Numbered from the stretch's first letter, positions 46,189-54,845 are shown. The stretch: DNA of 64,000 nt from Clostridiales bacterium (GCA_004556965.1 SFFE01000004.1:1-64000), one strand, 5' to 3'. The notes: generated by a model from the letters alone, not told the origin. A program made the numbers and translations.

Positions 46189-46436
46189 ATTTGGATGAAA
46201 CAACCCGCCGCCTGATTTCAAGCGGCGGGTTTTGAGTCTGGCAAAAAAGCTTGCTTTTTTGCCAAAAGGGGATTGCGCTTCGTTCAGCGCACGCGCCGGA
46301 GGCGCGCACGTTCTCTCCGCGAGAAGTATTTTCTCCACCGCACATGTCGCTGGAGAAAATGATTGCATTTTCTTTCGCCGCTTCCGAGCGGCGAAACTCT
46401 ACGAGGTTTTCACTCGTTGGACAGGGCGCTGGCTGG
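46189..46436. repeat. Chain of seven hairpins after rplT
   Basis: The rplT terminator (ACCCGCCGC.../GCGGCGGGTTTT, 46203-46236) is followed almost end to end by six more palindromes. They are GGCAAAAAAGC/GCTTTTTTGCC (46240-46263), GCGCT...AGCGC (46275-46290), CGCGCC-GGA-GGCGCG (46292-46306), TTCTC...GAGAA (46311-46325), ATTTTCTCCA...TGGAGAAAAT (46328-46360) and TTCGCCGC...GCGGCGAA (46374-46395). No gene is seen. Confidence 0.75.
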
Positions 46437-46943
46437 CTATTCGTCGATCGGGATCTCGATGATCTCCAGCCCCCGGCGCAGGGCGTAGAGCAGGGTGCGC
46501 TGTGTGCCGCCGGCGGCGCCGGTGTAGGCGGCGATCAGGATGCGGGCATGATCCACCATGTAGCGGTTGCGGCGCATCATGCAGCCGGAGGTATAGGCAC
46601 TCTGCACAAGGGTCTGGTAGTCGCACTGACCCAGAAGCTGCACGTACCGGCGGCGCAGCGGCTCGCGCCAGTGGTCGGCCTGTCCCTCATAGGGGATGGC
46701 GGCCTCGACGGTGACGTCCGGATGCGTCCGGCGCAGACGCAGCACGGCTTCGAGAAAGTACAGGTCGCAGCCGTTTGCCATGCCGCAGATGTAGTGCCGG
46801 ATGCCGTCGGCGTAGACGGCCTCGACCACGTCGCAGAGCTGCTGCTGCAGACGCCTGCAGCGCGGGTCGTTTTCGTTCCCGCCCCACGGGAGCTTTGCCT
46901 CCCGGTGCCCGGTGAAGCAGCAGGTTTGTTCCAGTTCCGGCAT
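46437..46943 (-). CDS. YpsA-like SLOG-superfamily protein (DUF1273)
   Basis: A 168-residue Rossmann-like protein. It has the family start CCFTGHR, then the nucleotide-type YICGMANGCDLYFLEAV (about residues 50-66) and a late AAYTGAAGGTQRTLLYA glycine-rich loop (about 138-154). SLOG proteins bind nucleotides or ADP-ribose; YpsA is linked to cell division in Bacillus, but the chemistry is not settled. It is followed upstream by a divergent FMN riboswitch and seems to stand alone. Confidence 0.85.
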   Translation of the reverse strand: MPELEQTCCFTGHREAKLPWGGNENDPRCRRLQQQLCDVVEAVYADGIRHYICGMANGCDLYFLEAVLRLRRTHPDVTVEAAIPYEGQADHWREPLRRRYVQLLGQCDYQTLVQSAYTSGCMMRRNRYMVDHARILIAAYTGAAGGTQRTLLYALRRGLEIIEIPIDE

Positions 46944-47026
46944 GATCGCGCCTCCCTTGATGATGGCTCCATTTTAGCCGACGAACGACCAACTGTCAAA
47001 TATTCGCACGCGAATTCAGAAAAAAC

Positions 47027-47054
47027 TTGCAATTTGTATCATACATGCTATAAT
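47027..47054 (+). promoter_or_regulatory. Promoter of ribU
   Basis: TTGCAA 47027-47032, 16 bases, TATAAT 47049-47054, 21 bases before the FMN riboswitch. Confidence 0.75.
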
Positions 47055-47075
47055 AGCTCTAAGAAAACTGAATCA

Positions 47076-47188
47076 GATGTCTTCAGGGCAGGGTGTAATT
47101 CCCGACCGGCGGTAAAGTCCGCGAGCCGTATATGGCTGAATCGGTGCAACTCCGATACCGACAGTAAAGTCTGGATGAGAGAAGATGT
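47076..47188 (+). promoter_or_regulatory. FMN riboswitch (RFN element), ribU
   Basis: RFN pieces in order: GATGTCTTCAGGGCAGGGTG, CCCGACCGGCGGTAAA, GTCCGCGAGCC, GAATCGGTG, ACTCCGATACCGACAGTA, AGTCTGGATGAGAGAAGAT. It is followed by a terminator (47208-47238) and ribU, so uptake is shut when FMN is plentiful. Confidence 0.96.
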
Positions 47189-47207
47189 ATGGATTTCCGA
47201 TCATTGC

Positions 47208-47239
47208 GCCTGAAGGACATGTCTTTCAGGTGTTTTTTA
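47208..47239 (+). terminator. Riboswitch-controlled terminator before ribU
   Basis: CCTGAAGGACA...TGTCTTTCAGG then TGTTTTTT, 20 bases after the aptamer and before the ribU ribosome site. Confidence 0.88.
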
Positions 47240-47258
47240 TTTTTGGAGGTGCATTTCG

Positions 47259-47999
47259 GTGCTGAAAGAAAATCTGACGTTTGTGGTGACCTGTGTGGTT
47301 GTGATCGCAGCATTGTTCCTTGTGGCGAAGCTGTGTGAAAAGTATGTATGCAGGGATTTCCGGCGCATCACCGGAAGCCGGAAAATCGCGTATATCGCCA
47401 TGTTCTCCGCGCTCGGCGGCGTGCTGATGCTACTGGAGATTCCGCTGTTTTTCGCGCCGGGCTTTTATAAAATGGATCTCAGCGAGCTCCCGGTTCTGAT
47501 GAGCGCGTTTTACCTCGGCCCGGTCGCGGGCGTGACGACGGAGCTGCTTAAGGTTATCATCAAGCTTCTGCTCAAGGGCACGACGACGGCGTTTGTCGGC
47601 GACTTTGCCAATTTCGTCGTCGGCTGCGCGTTCATTCTCCCGGCCTCGATCATCTATCACCATCACAAAACGCGTAAAACGGCCATCATCGGCATGGTCG
47701 TGGGTACGCTGTGCCTGACGGTGTTCGGCAGCGCGTTCAACGCATTTTACCTGATTCCGAAGTTTTCGGTGCTGTTCGGCCTGCCGCTGGAGCAGATCGT
47801 CGCCATGGGCACCGCGGTCAACAGCAGCATTACGAGTGTCGGCACGCTGGTGCTGTTTGCGGTCGTCCCGTTCAACATCCTCAAGGGCGTGATCGATTCG
47901 CTGCTGACGTATTTGCTGTATAAGCGCGTGGAGCATCTGCTCTTCCGCGAGACGCGCCAGCAGAAGACGCCGCCTGCACCGCAGGAGTCCAAGCCCTGA
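47259..47999 (+). CDS. ribU: Riboflavin ECF transporter S component
   Basis: A 246-residue membrane protein with six hydrophobic segments, the substrate-binding S component of an energy-coupling factor transporter. The family features KIAYIAMFSALGGVLMLLEIP (split over about residues 44-64), LPVLMSAFYLGPVAG, and KGTTTAFVGDFANFVVG are present. The start is GTG 47259 with GGAGGT 8 bases upstream. The FMN riboswitch confirms the ligand. The ATPases and T component are not in the window. Confidence 0.94.
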   Translation: MLKENLTFVVTCVVVIAALFLVAKLCEKYVCRDFRRITGSRKIAYIAMFSALGGVLMLLEIPLFFAPGFYKMDLSELPVLMSAFYLGPVAGVTTELLKVIIKLLLKGTTTAFVGDFANFVVGCAFILPASIIYHHHKTRKTAIIGMVVGTLCLTVFGSAFNAFYLIPKFSVLFGLPLEQIVAMGTAVNSSITSVGTLVLFAVVPFNILKGVIDSLLTYLLYKRVEHLLFRETRQQKTPPAPQESKP

Positions 48000-48007
48000 A
48001 ATAAGCG

Positions 48008-48054
48008 CAAAAAACATGCCGCAGTGGTCACGAAACGACCGCTGCGGCATGTTT
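48008..48054. terminator. Bidirectional terminator after ribU
   Basis: AAAACATGCCGCAG...CTGCGGCATGTTTT with inner GGTC/GACC pairing, between the convergent ribU and flippase genes. Confidence 0.9.
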
Positions 48055-49386
48055 TGCGCGCTTTTTCGTCCACAGCCCCGTCGTGCGGCACAGTAGGCGG
48101 AAGCTCAGCGCAAAATTGACGCACTCGTTGAAATACAGCACGAAGATGTAGCCCGCCAGCGCATATTTCGGCAGCAGCGCCCACACCAGTACCACGCCGA
48201 GCGCGGAGTCGAGCACGTTGATGCACATGCATCGCGTGTGCTGCCCCAGGCCGCGCAGACAGCCGTCCGTCACCGTGTCGAGATACATGATGGGGATCAG
48301 CGGCGCGAGCAGGCGGATGTAGTTGCCGGCTTCCTCAGAGTGGTAGATCAGCTCGCCGAGCTTCCCGGCAAACACGAGCAGCAGCGTGGCCGTCACCGCA
48401 GCGAAGAGCAGACACTGATACAGCAGCGACTTGACCATCCGCCGGATCTCGTCCATTTTGCCCGAGACCTGCGCCGCCGTCAGCTCCGGCACCAGCAGCT
48501 CGGCCAGCGAGTAGAGCAGGCAGGAGGGGAACGTGACAACCGGCAGCGCCATGCCCTGAATGACGCCGTAGCCGGACAGCGCACGGTCAGCGGAGAAGCC
48601 CGCGCTTTTCAGCCCGCGCGGGACGAGCAGATGCTCCAGTGTGGACAGCGACGTGCGCGCATAGGCCGACACGGCCAGCGGCAGCGCTACGCCCAGCATC
48701 CGCCGTGTCAGATGCGGAACGGTGTCTCCGCCGCACCGGTAGCGCCGCCGGTCGGCCGCATAGACGGTTGCCATCAGAATGAGCGAGGCAACATCCGCCG
48801 CCACGCCGCCCGCCGTCACGGCGGCGCAGTTTCGCTCCAGATCGCCGCGTGGCGTCAGGTTCAAAAACAGCACCACGCACCCGACGCAGATGAGCTGCTC
48901 GATCAGATGCACTGCGGCGGATTTCCACACGCGGCCGCTGGCGGTGAAGTATCCGCTGAACACGGACGAGAGCGCGATGCACGGCAGGCTCAGTGCCGTG
49001 ATCTTCAGAGAGAGGACGGTGCGCGCGTCGCCGACCCATAAAAAGCCGACGGGCTCTGCCAGATAATACACGATCGTACCCGATGCAAATCCGAAAAACA
49101 GCGCGTAGCACACACACCGGCGCATCGCTCCCGTGACGCCCGCGCCGCGCTCCAGTCCCATTTCCTCGGAAACGAGCCGCGTCGTGGCAAAGCGGATGCC
49201 GGAGATGGCGAACGTGGCGAACAGCACGCTCACGGACATGACGAGCTGGTACAGCCCGATGCCGGCTGAGCCGATCCGCCCGACCAGCCACACCTGAAAC
49301 GCGAGCGCGATGCAGCGCATGACGATGTCTGACCCGGTCAGCAGTGCGGTATTCACGATCAGCTTCTGTTTTCTGTGCACGTCCAT
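48028..49386 (-). CDS. SpoVB/PST-type flippase
   Basis: A 452-residue membrane protein with about 12 to 14 hydrophobic segments of the MOP (MATE/Wzx) superfamily. The N-terminal TGSDIVMRCIALAFQVWLVG and the pattern of segments match the SpoVB group of clostridia, which flip lipid-linked precursors of the wall or surface polymers. No close paralogue group is certain. It is divergent from the lic-type operon (gap 169 bases) and may act with it, or it may be a sporulation protein. Confidence 0.82.
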   Translation of the reverse strand: MDVHRKQKLIVNTALLTGSDIVMRCIALAFQVWLVGRIGSAGIGLYQLVMSVSVLFATFAISGIRFATTRLVSEEMGLERGAGVTGAMRRCVCYALFFGFASGTIVYYLAEPVGFLWVGDARTVLSLKITALSLPCIALSSVFSGYFTASGRVWKSAAVHLIEQLICVGCVVLFLNLTPRGDLERNCAAVTAGGVAADVASLILMATVYAADRRRYRCGGDTVPHLTRRMLGVALPLAVSAYARTSLSTLEHLLVPRGLKSAGFSADRALSGYGVIQGMALPVVTFPSCLLYSLAELLVPELTAAQVSGKMDEIRRMVKSLLYQCLLFAAVTATLLLVFAGKLGELIYHSEEAGNYIRLLAPLIPIMYLDTVTDGCLRGLGQHTRCMCINVLDSALGVVLVWALLPKYALAGYIFVLYFNECVNFALSFRLLCRTTGLWTKKRAKHAAAVVS

Positions 49387-49482
49387 GCCCCTTTCGACGC
49401 GGTTTGTACCACTTTATGGTGCGCGGGAGCGAAACATGATAGGCGGCGCATCACAGAAAGAGAGAAAAACGGCAGAAAGGCA

Positions 49483-49529
49483 TTGACGAACGTTCACGAA
49501 CGATGTATAATTCCGAGCGTGTGAACGTT
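49483..49529 (+). promoter_or_regulatory. Promoter of the lic-type operon with palindromic operator
   Basis: TTGACG 49483-49488, 17 bases, TATAAT 49506-49511. A perfect 9-bp inverted repeat AACGTTCAC (49489-49497) and GTGAACGTT (49521-49529) brackets the -10 box, and the heptamer ACGAACG occurs twice (49486-49492, 49496-49502). The first gene has an N-terminal winged helix, so self-regulation through this site is plausible. Confidence 0.72.
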
Positions 49530-49555
49530 TCGGTATGAACCGAAGGAGGATCTGT

Positions 49556-51337
49556 GTGGATAAGTATGAATTTGCTGTGCTGGCTGCGCTCAAGCAGCAC
49601 GAAGGGGCTTCCCAGCGGGAACTGCAGCGTGCGGCCGGGGTTTCCCTGGGAAAGGTGAACGGCTGCGTCAGAAACATGACGGCGCAGGGATACATAGAAA
49701 ACGGACGGCTGACGCAGGCCGGCGAGCAGGCGCTTGCGCCGTACAAGGTGGAAAACGCGATCATCATGGCGGCGGGCATGTCGTCCCGCTTTGCGCCGCT
49801 GTCTTATGAAAAGCCAAAAGGGCTGATGCTCGTAAAGGGAGAGATCCTGATTGAGCGCCAGATCCGGCAGCTCCACGAGGCCGGGATCACGGACATTACG
49901 GTGGTCGTGGGCTACATGAAGGAGAAGTTTTTCTATCTCCAGGAGAAGTTCGGCGTCAAGATTGTGGTGAACGAGGACTATTACCGGTACAACAACACCT
50001 CTACGCTGATCCGGGTCGTGGACGAGCTGAAAAACACCTACGTCTGTTCGTCGGACAACTATTTCGTGGACAACGTCTTTGAGCAGTATGTGTATGAGGC
50101 TTATTATTCCGCTGTGTATTTTCCGGGAAAATGCAATGAGGACGGCCTGATCTGCAACAGCCAGGGCAAGATCATTGGCATCCAGCACGAGCCGGAGGAC
50201 ATGTGGTGCATGCTGGGTCACGTGTACTTCTCCCGCGCGTTTTCGCAGGCGTTCCGGGAGGTGCTGCTGGAGCAGTATGACCAGCCGGAGACGAAAAACA
50301 ACCTGTGGGAGCGGCTGTATGAGCGCAATCTGGACCGGCTGACGATGTATATCCGCCGCTACGACGCGGATAAGGTGCTGGAATTCGACTCTTTGGAGGA
50401 CTTGCGCGGCTTTGACGACAAATATCTTGAGAACACGGATTCCAAGATTTTCAAAAACATTTGCAAGGTGCTCGACTGCCGGGAGAGCGACATCATGGAC
50501 ATTCAGGTGCTCAAGCAGGGGCTGACCAATTTGTCGTTCCACTTCCGCTGCAAGGGCGGAGAGTATGTTTACCGCCATCCGGGCGTTGGGACAGAAGCGT
50601 ACATTTCGCGTCGGAGCGAGGCGTTCTCTATGGAGGCGGCGCGGCGTTTGGGGCTGGATCGTACTTTCATTTATGCTAACCCGGAGGAAGGATGGAAGAT
50701 TTCGCACTTCATCCGCAATGCCCGGTGCATGGATTATCACAATCCGCAGGAGGTCCGGCAGGCGCTTGGATTGATGCGCAAGCTGCATACGGCTGCAGTT
50801 CATTCCGAATATGAAGTGGATATCTGGGAAAAAACGCTGGATCTGATCGAAAAGATCAGTGCTGAACGTAAGGATTTTGCGGACTTTGACGAGCTGTTTC
50901 ATGCAATAGAGCGGCTGTATCAAATTACGCGTGACGATGGCGTGGAAAAAGTGCTCTGCCATTACGACTGCTACTCGCCCAACTTCCTGATCGGCGAGGA
51001 CGGTGAAATGACGCTCATCGACTGGGAGTACTCTGGAAATGATGATCCGGCAATTGATCTGGGTACGTTCATCTGCTGCTCGGATTACAATTATGAGCAG
51101 GTGCTGGAGGTGCTGGAGATCTACTATGGCCGGGAGCCGGAGCTGAAAGAGCTGCGGCACGACCTCGCGTATGTGGCGATCGCGTCGTATTACTGGTTCA
51201 TCTGGGCTATCTATCAGGAATCTGTCGGAAACACAGTCGGCGAGTATCTGCTGCTGTGGTATCAGAGCACGAAGACCTATCTGGCGCGGGCGCTGGAGCT
51301 TTATGAAACGTACGAAGGAAAAGGAGCAAAATCATGA
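49556..51337 (+). CDS. Winged-helix / phosphocholine cytidylyltransferase (LicC-like) / choline kinase (LicA-like) fusion
   Basis: A 593-residue three-domain protein. Residues 1-68 are a MarR-like winged helix (ASQRELQRAAGVSLGKVNG). Residues 70-300 are a sugar-nucleotidyltransferase fold with the signature AAGMSSRFAPLSYEKPKGL, as in LicC. Residues 310-590 are a choline-kinase fold with HYDCYSPN (His469, Asp471, Asn476) and the metal Asp489 in LIDWEYSG. It would phosphorylate choline and convert it to CDP-choline for decorating surface glycans. The start is GTG 49556 with AAGGAGGA at 49543-49550; an ATG at 49535 lies before that site. The stop overlaps the next start (ATGA). No licD transferase is seen nearby. 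Confidence 0.88.
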   Translation: MDKYEFAVLAALKQHEGASQRELQRAAGVSLGKVNGCVRNMTAQGYIENGRLTQAGEQALAPYKVENAIIMAAGMSSRFAPLSYEKPKGLMLVKGEILIERQIRQLHEAGITDITVVVGYMKEKFFYLQEKFGVKIVVNEDYYRYNNTSTLIRVVDELKNTYVCSSDNYFVDNVFEQYVYEAYYSAVYFPGKCNEDGLICNSQGKIIGIQHEPEDMWCMLGHVYFSRAFSQAFREVLLEQYDQPETKNNLWERLYERNLDRLTMYIRRYDADKVLEFDSLEDLRGFDDKYLENTDSKIFKNICKVLDCRESDIMDIQVLKQGLTNLSFHFRCKGGEYVYRHPGVGTEAYISRRSEAFSMEAARRLGLDRTFIYANPEEGWKISHFIRNARCMDYHNPQEVRQALGLMRKLHTAAVHSEYEVDIWEKTLDLIEKISAERKDFADFDELFHAIERLYQITRDDGVEKVLCHYDCYSPNFLIGEDGEMTLIDWEYSGNDDPAIDLGTFICCSDYNYEQVLEVLEIYYGREPELKELRHDLAYVAIASYYWFIWAIYQESVGNTVGEYLLLWYQSTKTYLARALELYETYEGKGAKS

Positions 51338-51516
51338 GTCAGGTATCAATTGGAGAACTGATCGACCAGGAGACCGAGCGTCGTCTGGAGATCATGGAGC
51401 GGGAGGACTATGAATTCCCGGCCCGCATCGGCAAAGGAGATGTGATCGCTATCGTGGCCAGCATTGCGGTGAGTCTGGGGCTGATCGTGTGCTGCATGAC
51501 GGGGGTGATCGCATGA
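51334..51516 (+). CDS. 60-aa single-pass membrane protein between choline and permease genes
   Basis: A tiny protein with an acidic N-terminal helix (IDQETERRLEIMEREDYEFP) and one membrane segment at about residues 37-58. It overlaps the preceding stop (ATGA, 51334-51337) and the next start (ATGA, 51513-51516), so all three genes are translated as a chain. The position suggests a small subunit of the permease that follows or a membrane anchor for the kinase. I do not recognise the family. Confidence 0.8.
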   Translation: MSQVSIGELIDQETERRLEIMEREDYEFPARIGKGDVIAIVASIAVSLGLIVCCMTGVIA

Positions 51517-52952
51517 GCCTGGGCGGAAAGCATGCGGATTACATCCAGCAGGAGACCATCACCGGAACCGTGCCCATGCTCACCAATGAGCGCAAATACT
51601 CGTTCTGGGATCTGTTTTTGTCCACAAGCGGCTTTGCCATCGCAACCTGGTGCTATACGCAGGGCGCGTACGTGGCGGAGTTTCTGACGTTTAAGCAGAT
51701 GCTCATCAACATCTTCTGCTTCAACATCGTGTGGGTGTTCATCGAATGCCTGCCGGTGCTCTTTGCCGTGCGCTATGGTATTGACTTATGGATCTGGCTG
51801 CGCTCCGTGCTGGGTGGGAAGGGCGTTGCCATTTTGTCCACGGTCATCAGTCTGGCGAACTTCGGCTGGTACGCGGTGGCGGCCAACCTGTTTGCGTCAT
51901 CCATGCTTAACCTGTTTGCCACGTTCGGACTGGTGCTCAACCCCGTCGTATGGAAACCGGTGCTGGGCGTGGTGTGCGTGGTGCTGGGTACGCTGATCGC
52001 CCTGGGCGGACCGGAGGTCATCAAATGGACGAACCGTTTTCTGGTGACGGCGCTGCTGGGCGTGGGCACGATCATCGTGGTGCTGTGCTTTGTCTCGGTG
52101 CCGCTCTCTGAGATCGCCGCAGTCCGGCCCGTGCTGCAGCCGGGCACCACTGCGCTGGAGAACTTCATGATTTCGGCGGAAGGCAATGTGGCCTTTGCCT
52201 TTTCCTGGTCCACGCAGGCGCTGGTGATGCCGCGTCTGGCCAGAAGCGAGCGCAGCGGCTACTGGGGAACCACGCTTTCCTATGGCGTGGTGGCGCCGTT
52301 CTTCGTGGCGGCGGGCGGCATCATGGCGCTGGCCATGTTCGTCAGGTGCGGCTACTACGAGAGCGATCCGACCACCATGCTTGCAACCCTTTGCGGGCCT
52401 GGCTTTGCGCTGCTGAGCCTGCTACTGGTCGCCTTCGCCAACGTGGGCACGCAGGGCACCGGCTCCTACGTGAACTGCATGATCGTCAAGAGCGGCATGC
52501 CCAAGGTCAGCTACCGGCTGATGGTCATCATCGCCATGGTCTATGTCGGCGCGCTGACGGTGTGGGGCGGTGTTGAGGAGCACTTCGGCGCATTTATCTC
52601 CATCGCGGCGTTTATTCAGGCACCGATCATCGGCATGATCGTCGTGGACTATCTGATCGTGCGGCGCAGAAAGCTTTCGCTGAAATCCGCCTACTTCATG
52701 AAGGGACACGACGCGTATCGCTATACCAACGGCTTTAATCTGGTCGGCTTTGCGTGCGTGGTGATCGCGTGCGTCGTGACCATCTTCTGCGTGTATAACC
52801 CGCTCACTGGCGAGATCCAGAGCAAGCTCTTCCTCGTCTTTACGGGCAGTGGCTTTGACGCGATCTTCGGCGGCCTGCTCTATTGGCTGGCCAGCCTGAC
52901 CCCGCTGAGCAAGTACATGCTGCGCGACCGGAACGATCTGGAGATCGTGTAA
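51513..52952 (+). CDS. NCS1-family permease
   Basis: A 479-residue transporter with about 12 membrane segments, of the purine-cytosine permease (NCS1) type. Typical pieces are WDLFLSTSGFAIATWCYTQGA, the LGGPEVIKWTNRF helix and AYFMKGHDAYRYTNGFN near the end. NCS1 members are Na+ or H+ symporters for nucleobases, hydantoins and related amines. Here it sits where the lic locus normally has LicB, so choline or another quaternary or amino compound is the likely substrate; this is inferred from context only. The long N-terminus is cytoplasmic. Confidence 0.85.
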   Translation: MSLGGKHADYIQQETITGTVPMLTNERKYSFWDLFLSTSGFAIATWCYTQGAYVAEFLTFKQMLINIFCFNIVWVFIECLPVLFAVRYGIDLWIWLRSVLGGKGVAILSTVISLANFGWYAVAANLFASSMLNLFATFGLVLNPVVWKPVLGVVCVVLGTLIALGGPEVIKWTNRFLVTALLGVGTIIVVLCFVSVPLSEIAAVRPVLQPGTTALENFMISAEGNVAFAFSWSTQALVMPRLARSERSGYWGTTLSYGVVAPFFVAAGGIMALAMFVRCGYYESDPTTMLATLCGPGFALLSLLLVAFANVGTQGTGSYVNCMIVKSGMPKVSYRLMVIIAMVYVGALTVWGGVEEHFGAFISIAAFIQAPIIGMIVVDYLIVRRRKLSLKSAYFMKGHDAYRYTNGFNLVGFACVVIACVVTIFCVYNPLTGEIQSKLFLVFTGSGFDAIFGGLLYWLASLTPLSKYMLRDRNDLEIV

Positions 52953-53030
52953 ACAGAAATCAGAATGCGCCGCCGGCCGGTTGGCCTGCGGTGCATTCGC
53001 TATCCATGCGACAAAAAAGGAGGTACGCAT

Positions 53031-54845
53031 ATGCAGGCAATCATTCTGGCGGCCGGTATGGGCAAACGTCTGGGAAAATACACCCGGAATCAGACGAAAT
53101 GCATGGTCGAGGTAGCGGGGAAGACGCTGCTGCAGCGCGCTGCGGAGGCCTTGCGGCAGGCGGGGATCACGGATTGTATTCTCGTCGTGGGCTATGAGGC
53201 GGAGCGGCTGGTGAAATACGCCGCGACGGAGATCGAGGGCATCCGGTTTGAGTTCGTGTACAACCGGGACTATGATAAGACCAACAACATTTACTCCATG
53301 TATCTGGCGCGCGAGCAGCTGGTGCGGGACGATACGATCCTGTTGGAGTCGGATCTGATCTTTGAGCCGAAGCTGCTGCAGGAGATCCTGCGTATGCCGG
53401 AGCCGAACATTGTGGCCGTGGCCAGCTATGAGCAGTGGATGGACGGCACCGTTGCCCTGCTCGATGAAAACGGCAATGTGCGCGATTTCATCGACAAACA
53501 GCACTTCCGCTATGACGAGGCCGGGTCTTACTATAAAACGGTCAATATCTATAAGTTCAGCCGGGACTTTCTGGCGCGGCAGTATCTGCCGTTTCTGGAG
53601 GCGTATATCCGTGCGTATGGCGTCGATCAGTATTATGAGTCTATTCTAAAAACCATCGCGCACATTGACAAAGCGCGGCTTAAAGCCTATGTGCTGCCGC
53701 AGGGGATGCGCTGGTATGAGATCGACGACGCACAGGATCTGGACATTGCCAATACGCTCTTTGCCCGGAAGGAGGACCGACTGGCTGCGTATGAGTGCCG
53801 CTACGGCGGATACTGGCGCTTTTCCGGACTGAAGGATTTCTGCTATCTGGTCAATCCCTATTTTCCGCCGGAGAAGATGGTCGATCAGCTTACCTACTTT
53901 TTCAAACCGCTGCTGACGCAGTATCCCTCCGGAATGTCGATTCAAAAGCTGAGTGCGGGGAAGATGTTTCAGGTGGAGGACGAGTATCTGCTCGTGGGAA
54001 ACGGCGCCGCCGAGCTGATCAGCGTGCTGGGGCGCGCGATGACCGGTCGTACGCTGACGCTGCTGCCGACTTTCAATGAGTATGACCGGTGTTTTGAAAA
54101 CTGCGATCTGGTACCGCTCTTTGCGAAGACGTGTGATTTTGCGCCCACAGCCGGGCAAATTGTGGCGGCTCTGGCCGATTGCGATAACCTGATCCTGATC
54201 AATCCGGATAACCCCAGCGGTCACTTTTTTGAAGCGGACGAGCTGGAACAGATCCTGGATTACTGTCAGGCAAACGGAAAGCGCTGCATCATCGACGAGT
54301 CCTTTGCGGATTTTGCCGAGCGGGATGTGCGCTACACGCTGCTCTCCAATGAAATTTTGCAGAAATACGATACCTTGATCGTTGTCAAGAGCATCAGCAA
54401 ATCCTATGGGGTTCCGGGGCTGCGGCTGGGCGTTATGGCCTCTGCCGATGCAGCGCTGATGGAGCGGATGCGCCGGATGCTGCCGATCTGGAATATCAAC
54501 TCCTTTGCGGAGTATTTCTTCCAGATCTACGGACTTTATGCCGCACAATATAAGAAGGCCTGCGATGAAATCGCGCGACAGCGCCGGCGGATGATCGACC
54601 GGTTGAACCGCATTTCCTTCCTCCGGGCGTATCCGTCACAGGCCAATTATGTGATGTGCGCTGTCACGGACGGACGTGCTTCCGGAGACTTGGCCGAGGC
54701 GCTGCTGGAGGACGACATTCTCATCAAGGACCTGTCGGAGAAGCAAGGCTTCGACGGTGCGCCGTTTATTCGCATTGCTGTGAAAGATGAGCAGGATAAC
54801 GCTGCACTCTACTGCGCGCTGGAGAAGTTGGAATGCAAACTATGA
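53031..54845 (+). CDS. Nucleotidyltransferase fused to a PLP-dependent aminotransferase-fold enzyme
   Basis: A 604-residue bifunctional protein. Residues 1-235 are a LicC/PntC-like nucleotidyltransferase: LAAGMGKRLGKYTRNQTKCM with the usual Gly-x-Gly-x-Arg and Lys, and the metal-binding LLESDLIF. Residues 245-604 are a fold-type I PLP enzyme close to HisC/CobD (NPDNPSGHF, IIDESFADF, ISKSYGVPGLRLG) with Lys457 as the PLP anchor. Related fusions activate phospho-amino compounds: 2-aminoethylphosphonate with its transaminase, or phosphoethanolamine with a phosphoserine decarboxylase. The start ATG 53031 has AAGGAGGT. It is the last gene of the operon, before a strong terminator. Confidence 0.85.
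   Translation: MQAIILAAGMGKRLGKYTRNQTKCMVEVAGKTLLQRAAEALRQAGITDCILVVGYEAERLVKYAATEIEGIRFEFVYNRDYDKTNNIYSMYLAREQLVRDDTILLESDLIFEPKLLQEILRMPEPNIVAVASYEQWMDGTVALLDENGNVRDFIDKQHFRYDEAGSYYKTVNIYKFSRDFLARQYLPFLEAYIRAYGVDQYYESILKTIAHIDKARLKAYVLPQGMRWYEIDDAQDLDIANTLFARKEDRLAAYECRYGGYWRFSGLKDFCYLVNPYFPPEKMVDQLTYFFKPLLTQYPSGMSIQKLSAGKMFQVEDEYLLVGNGAAELISVLGRAMTGRTLTLLPTFNEYDRCFENCDLVPLFAKTCDFAPTAGQIVAALADCDNLILINPDNPSGHFFEADELEQILDYCQANGKRCIIDESFADFAERDVRYTLLSNEILQKYDTLIVVKSISKSYGVPGLRLGVMASADAALMERMRRMLPIWNINSFAEYFFQIYGLYAAQYKKACDEIARQRRRMIDRLNRISFLRAYPSQANYVMCAVTDGRASGDLAEALLEDDILIKDLSEKQGFDGAPFIRIAVKDEQDNAALYCALEKLECKL

Noticed and set aside
49535..49555. ATG 49535 as start of the wHTH-LicC-LicA gene
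   Set aside because: It precedes the AAGGAGGA ribosome site; GTG 49556 is correctly spaced after it.
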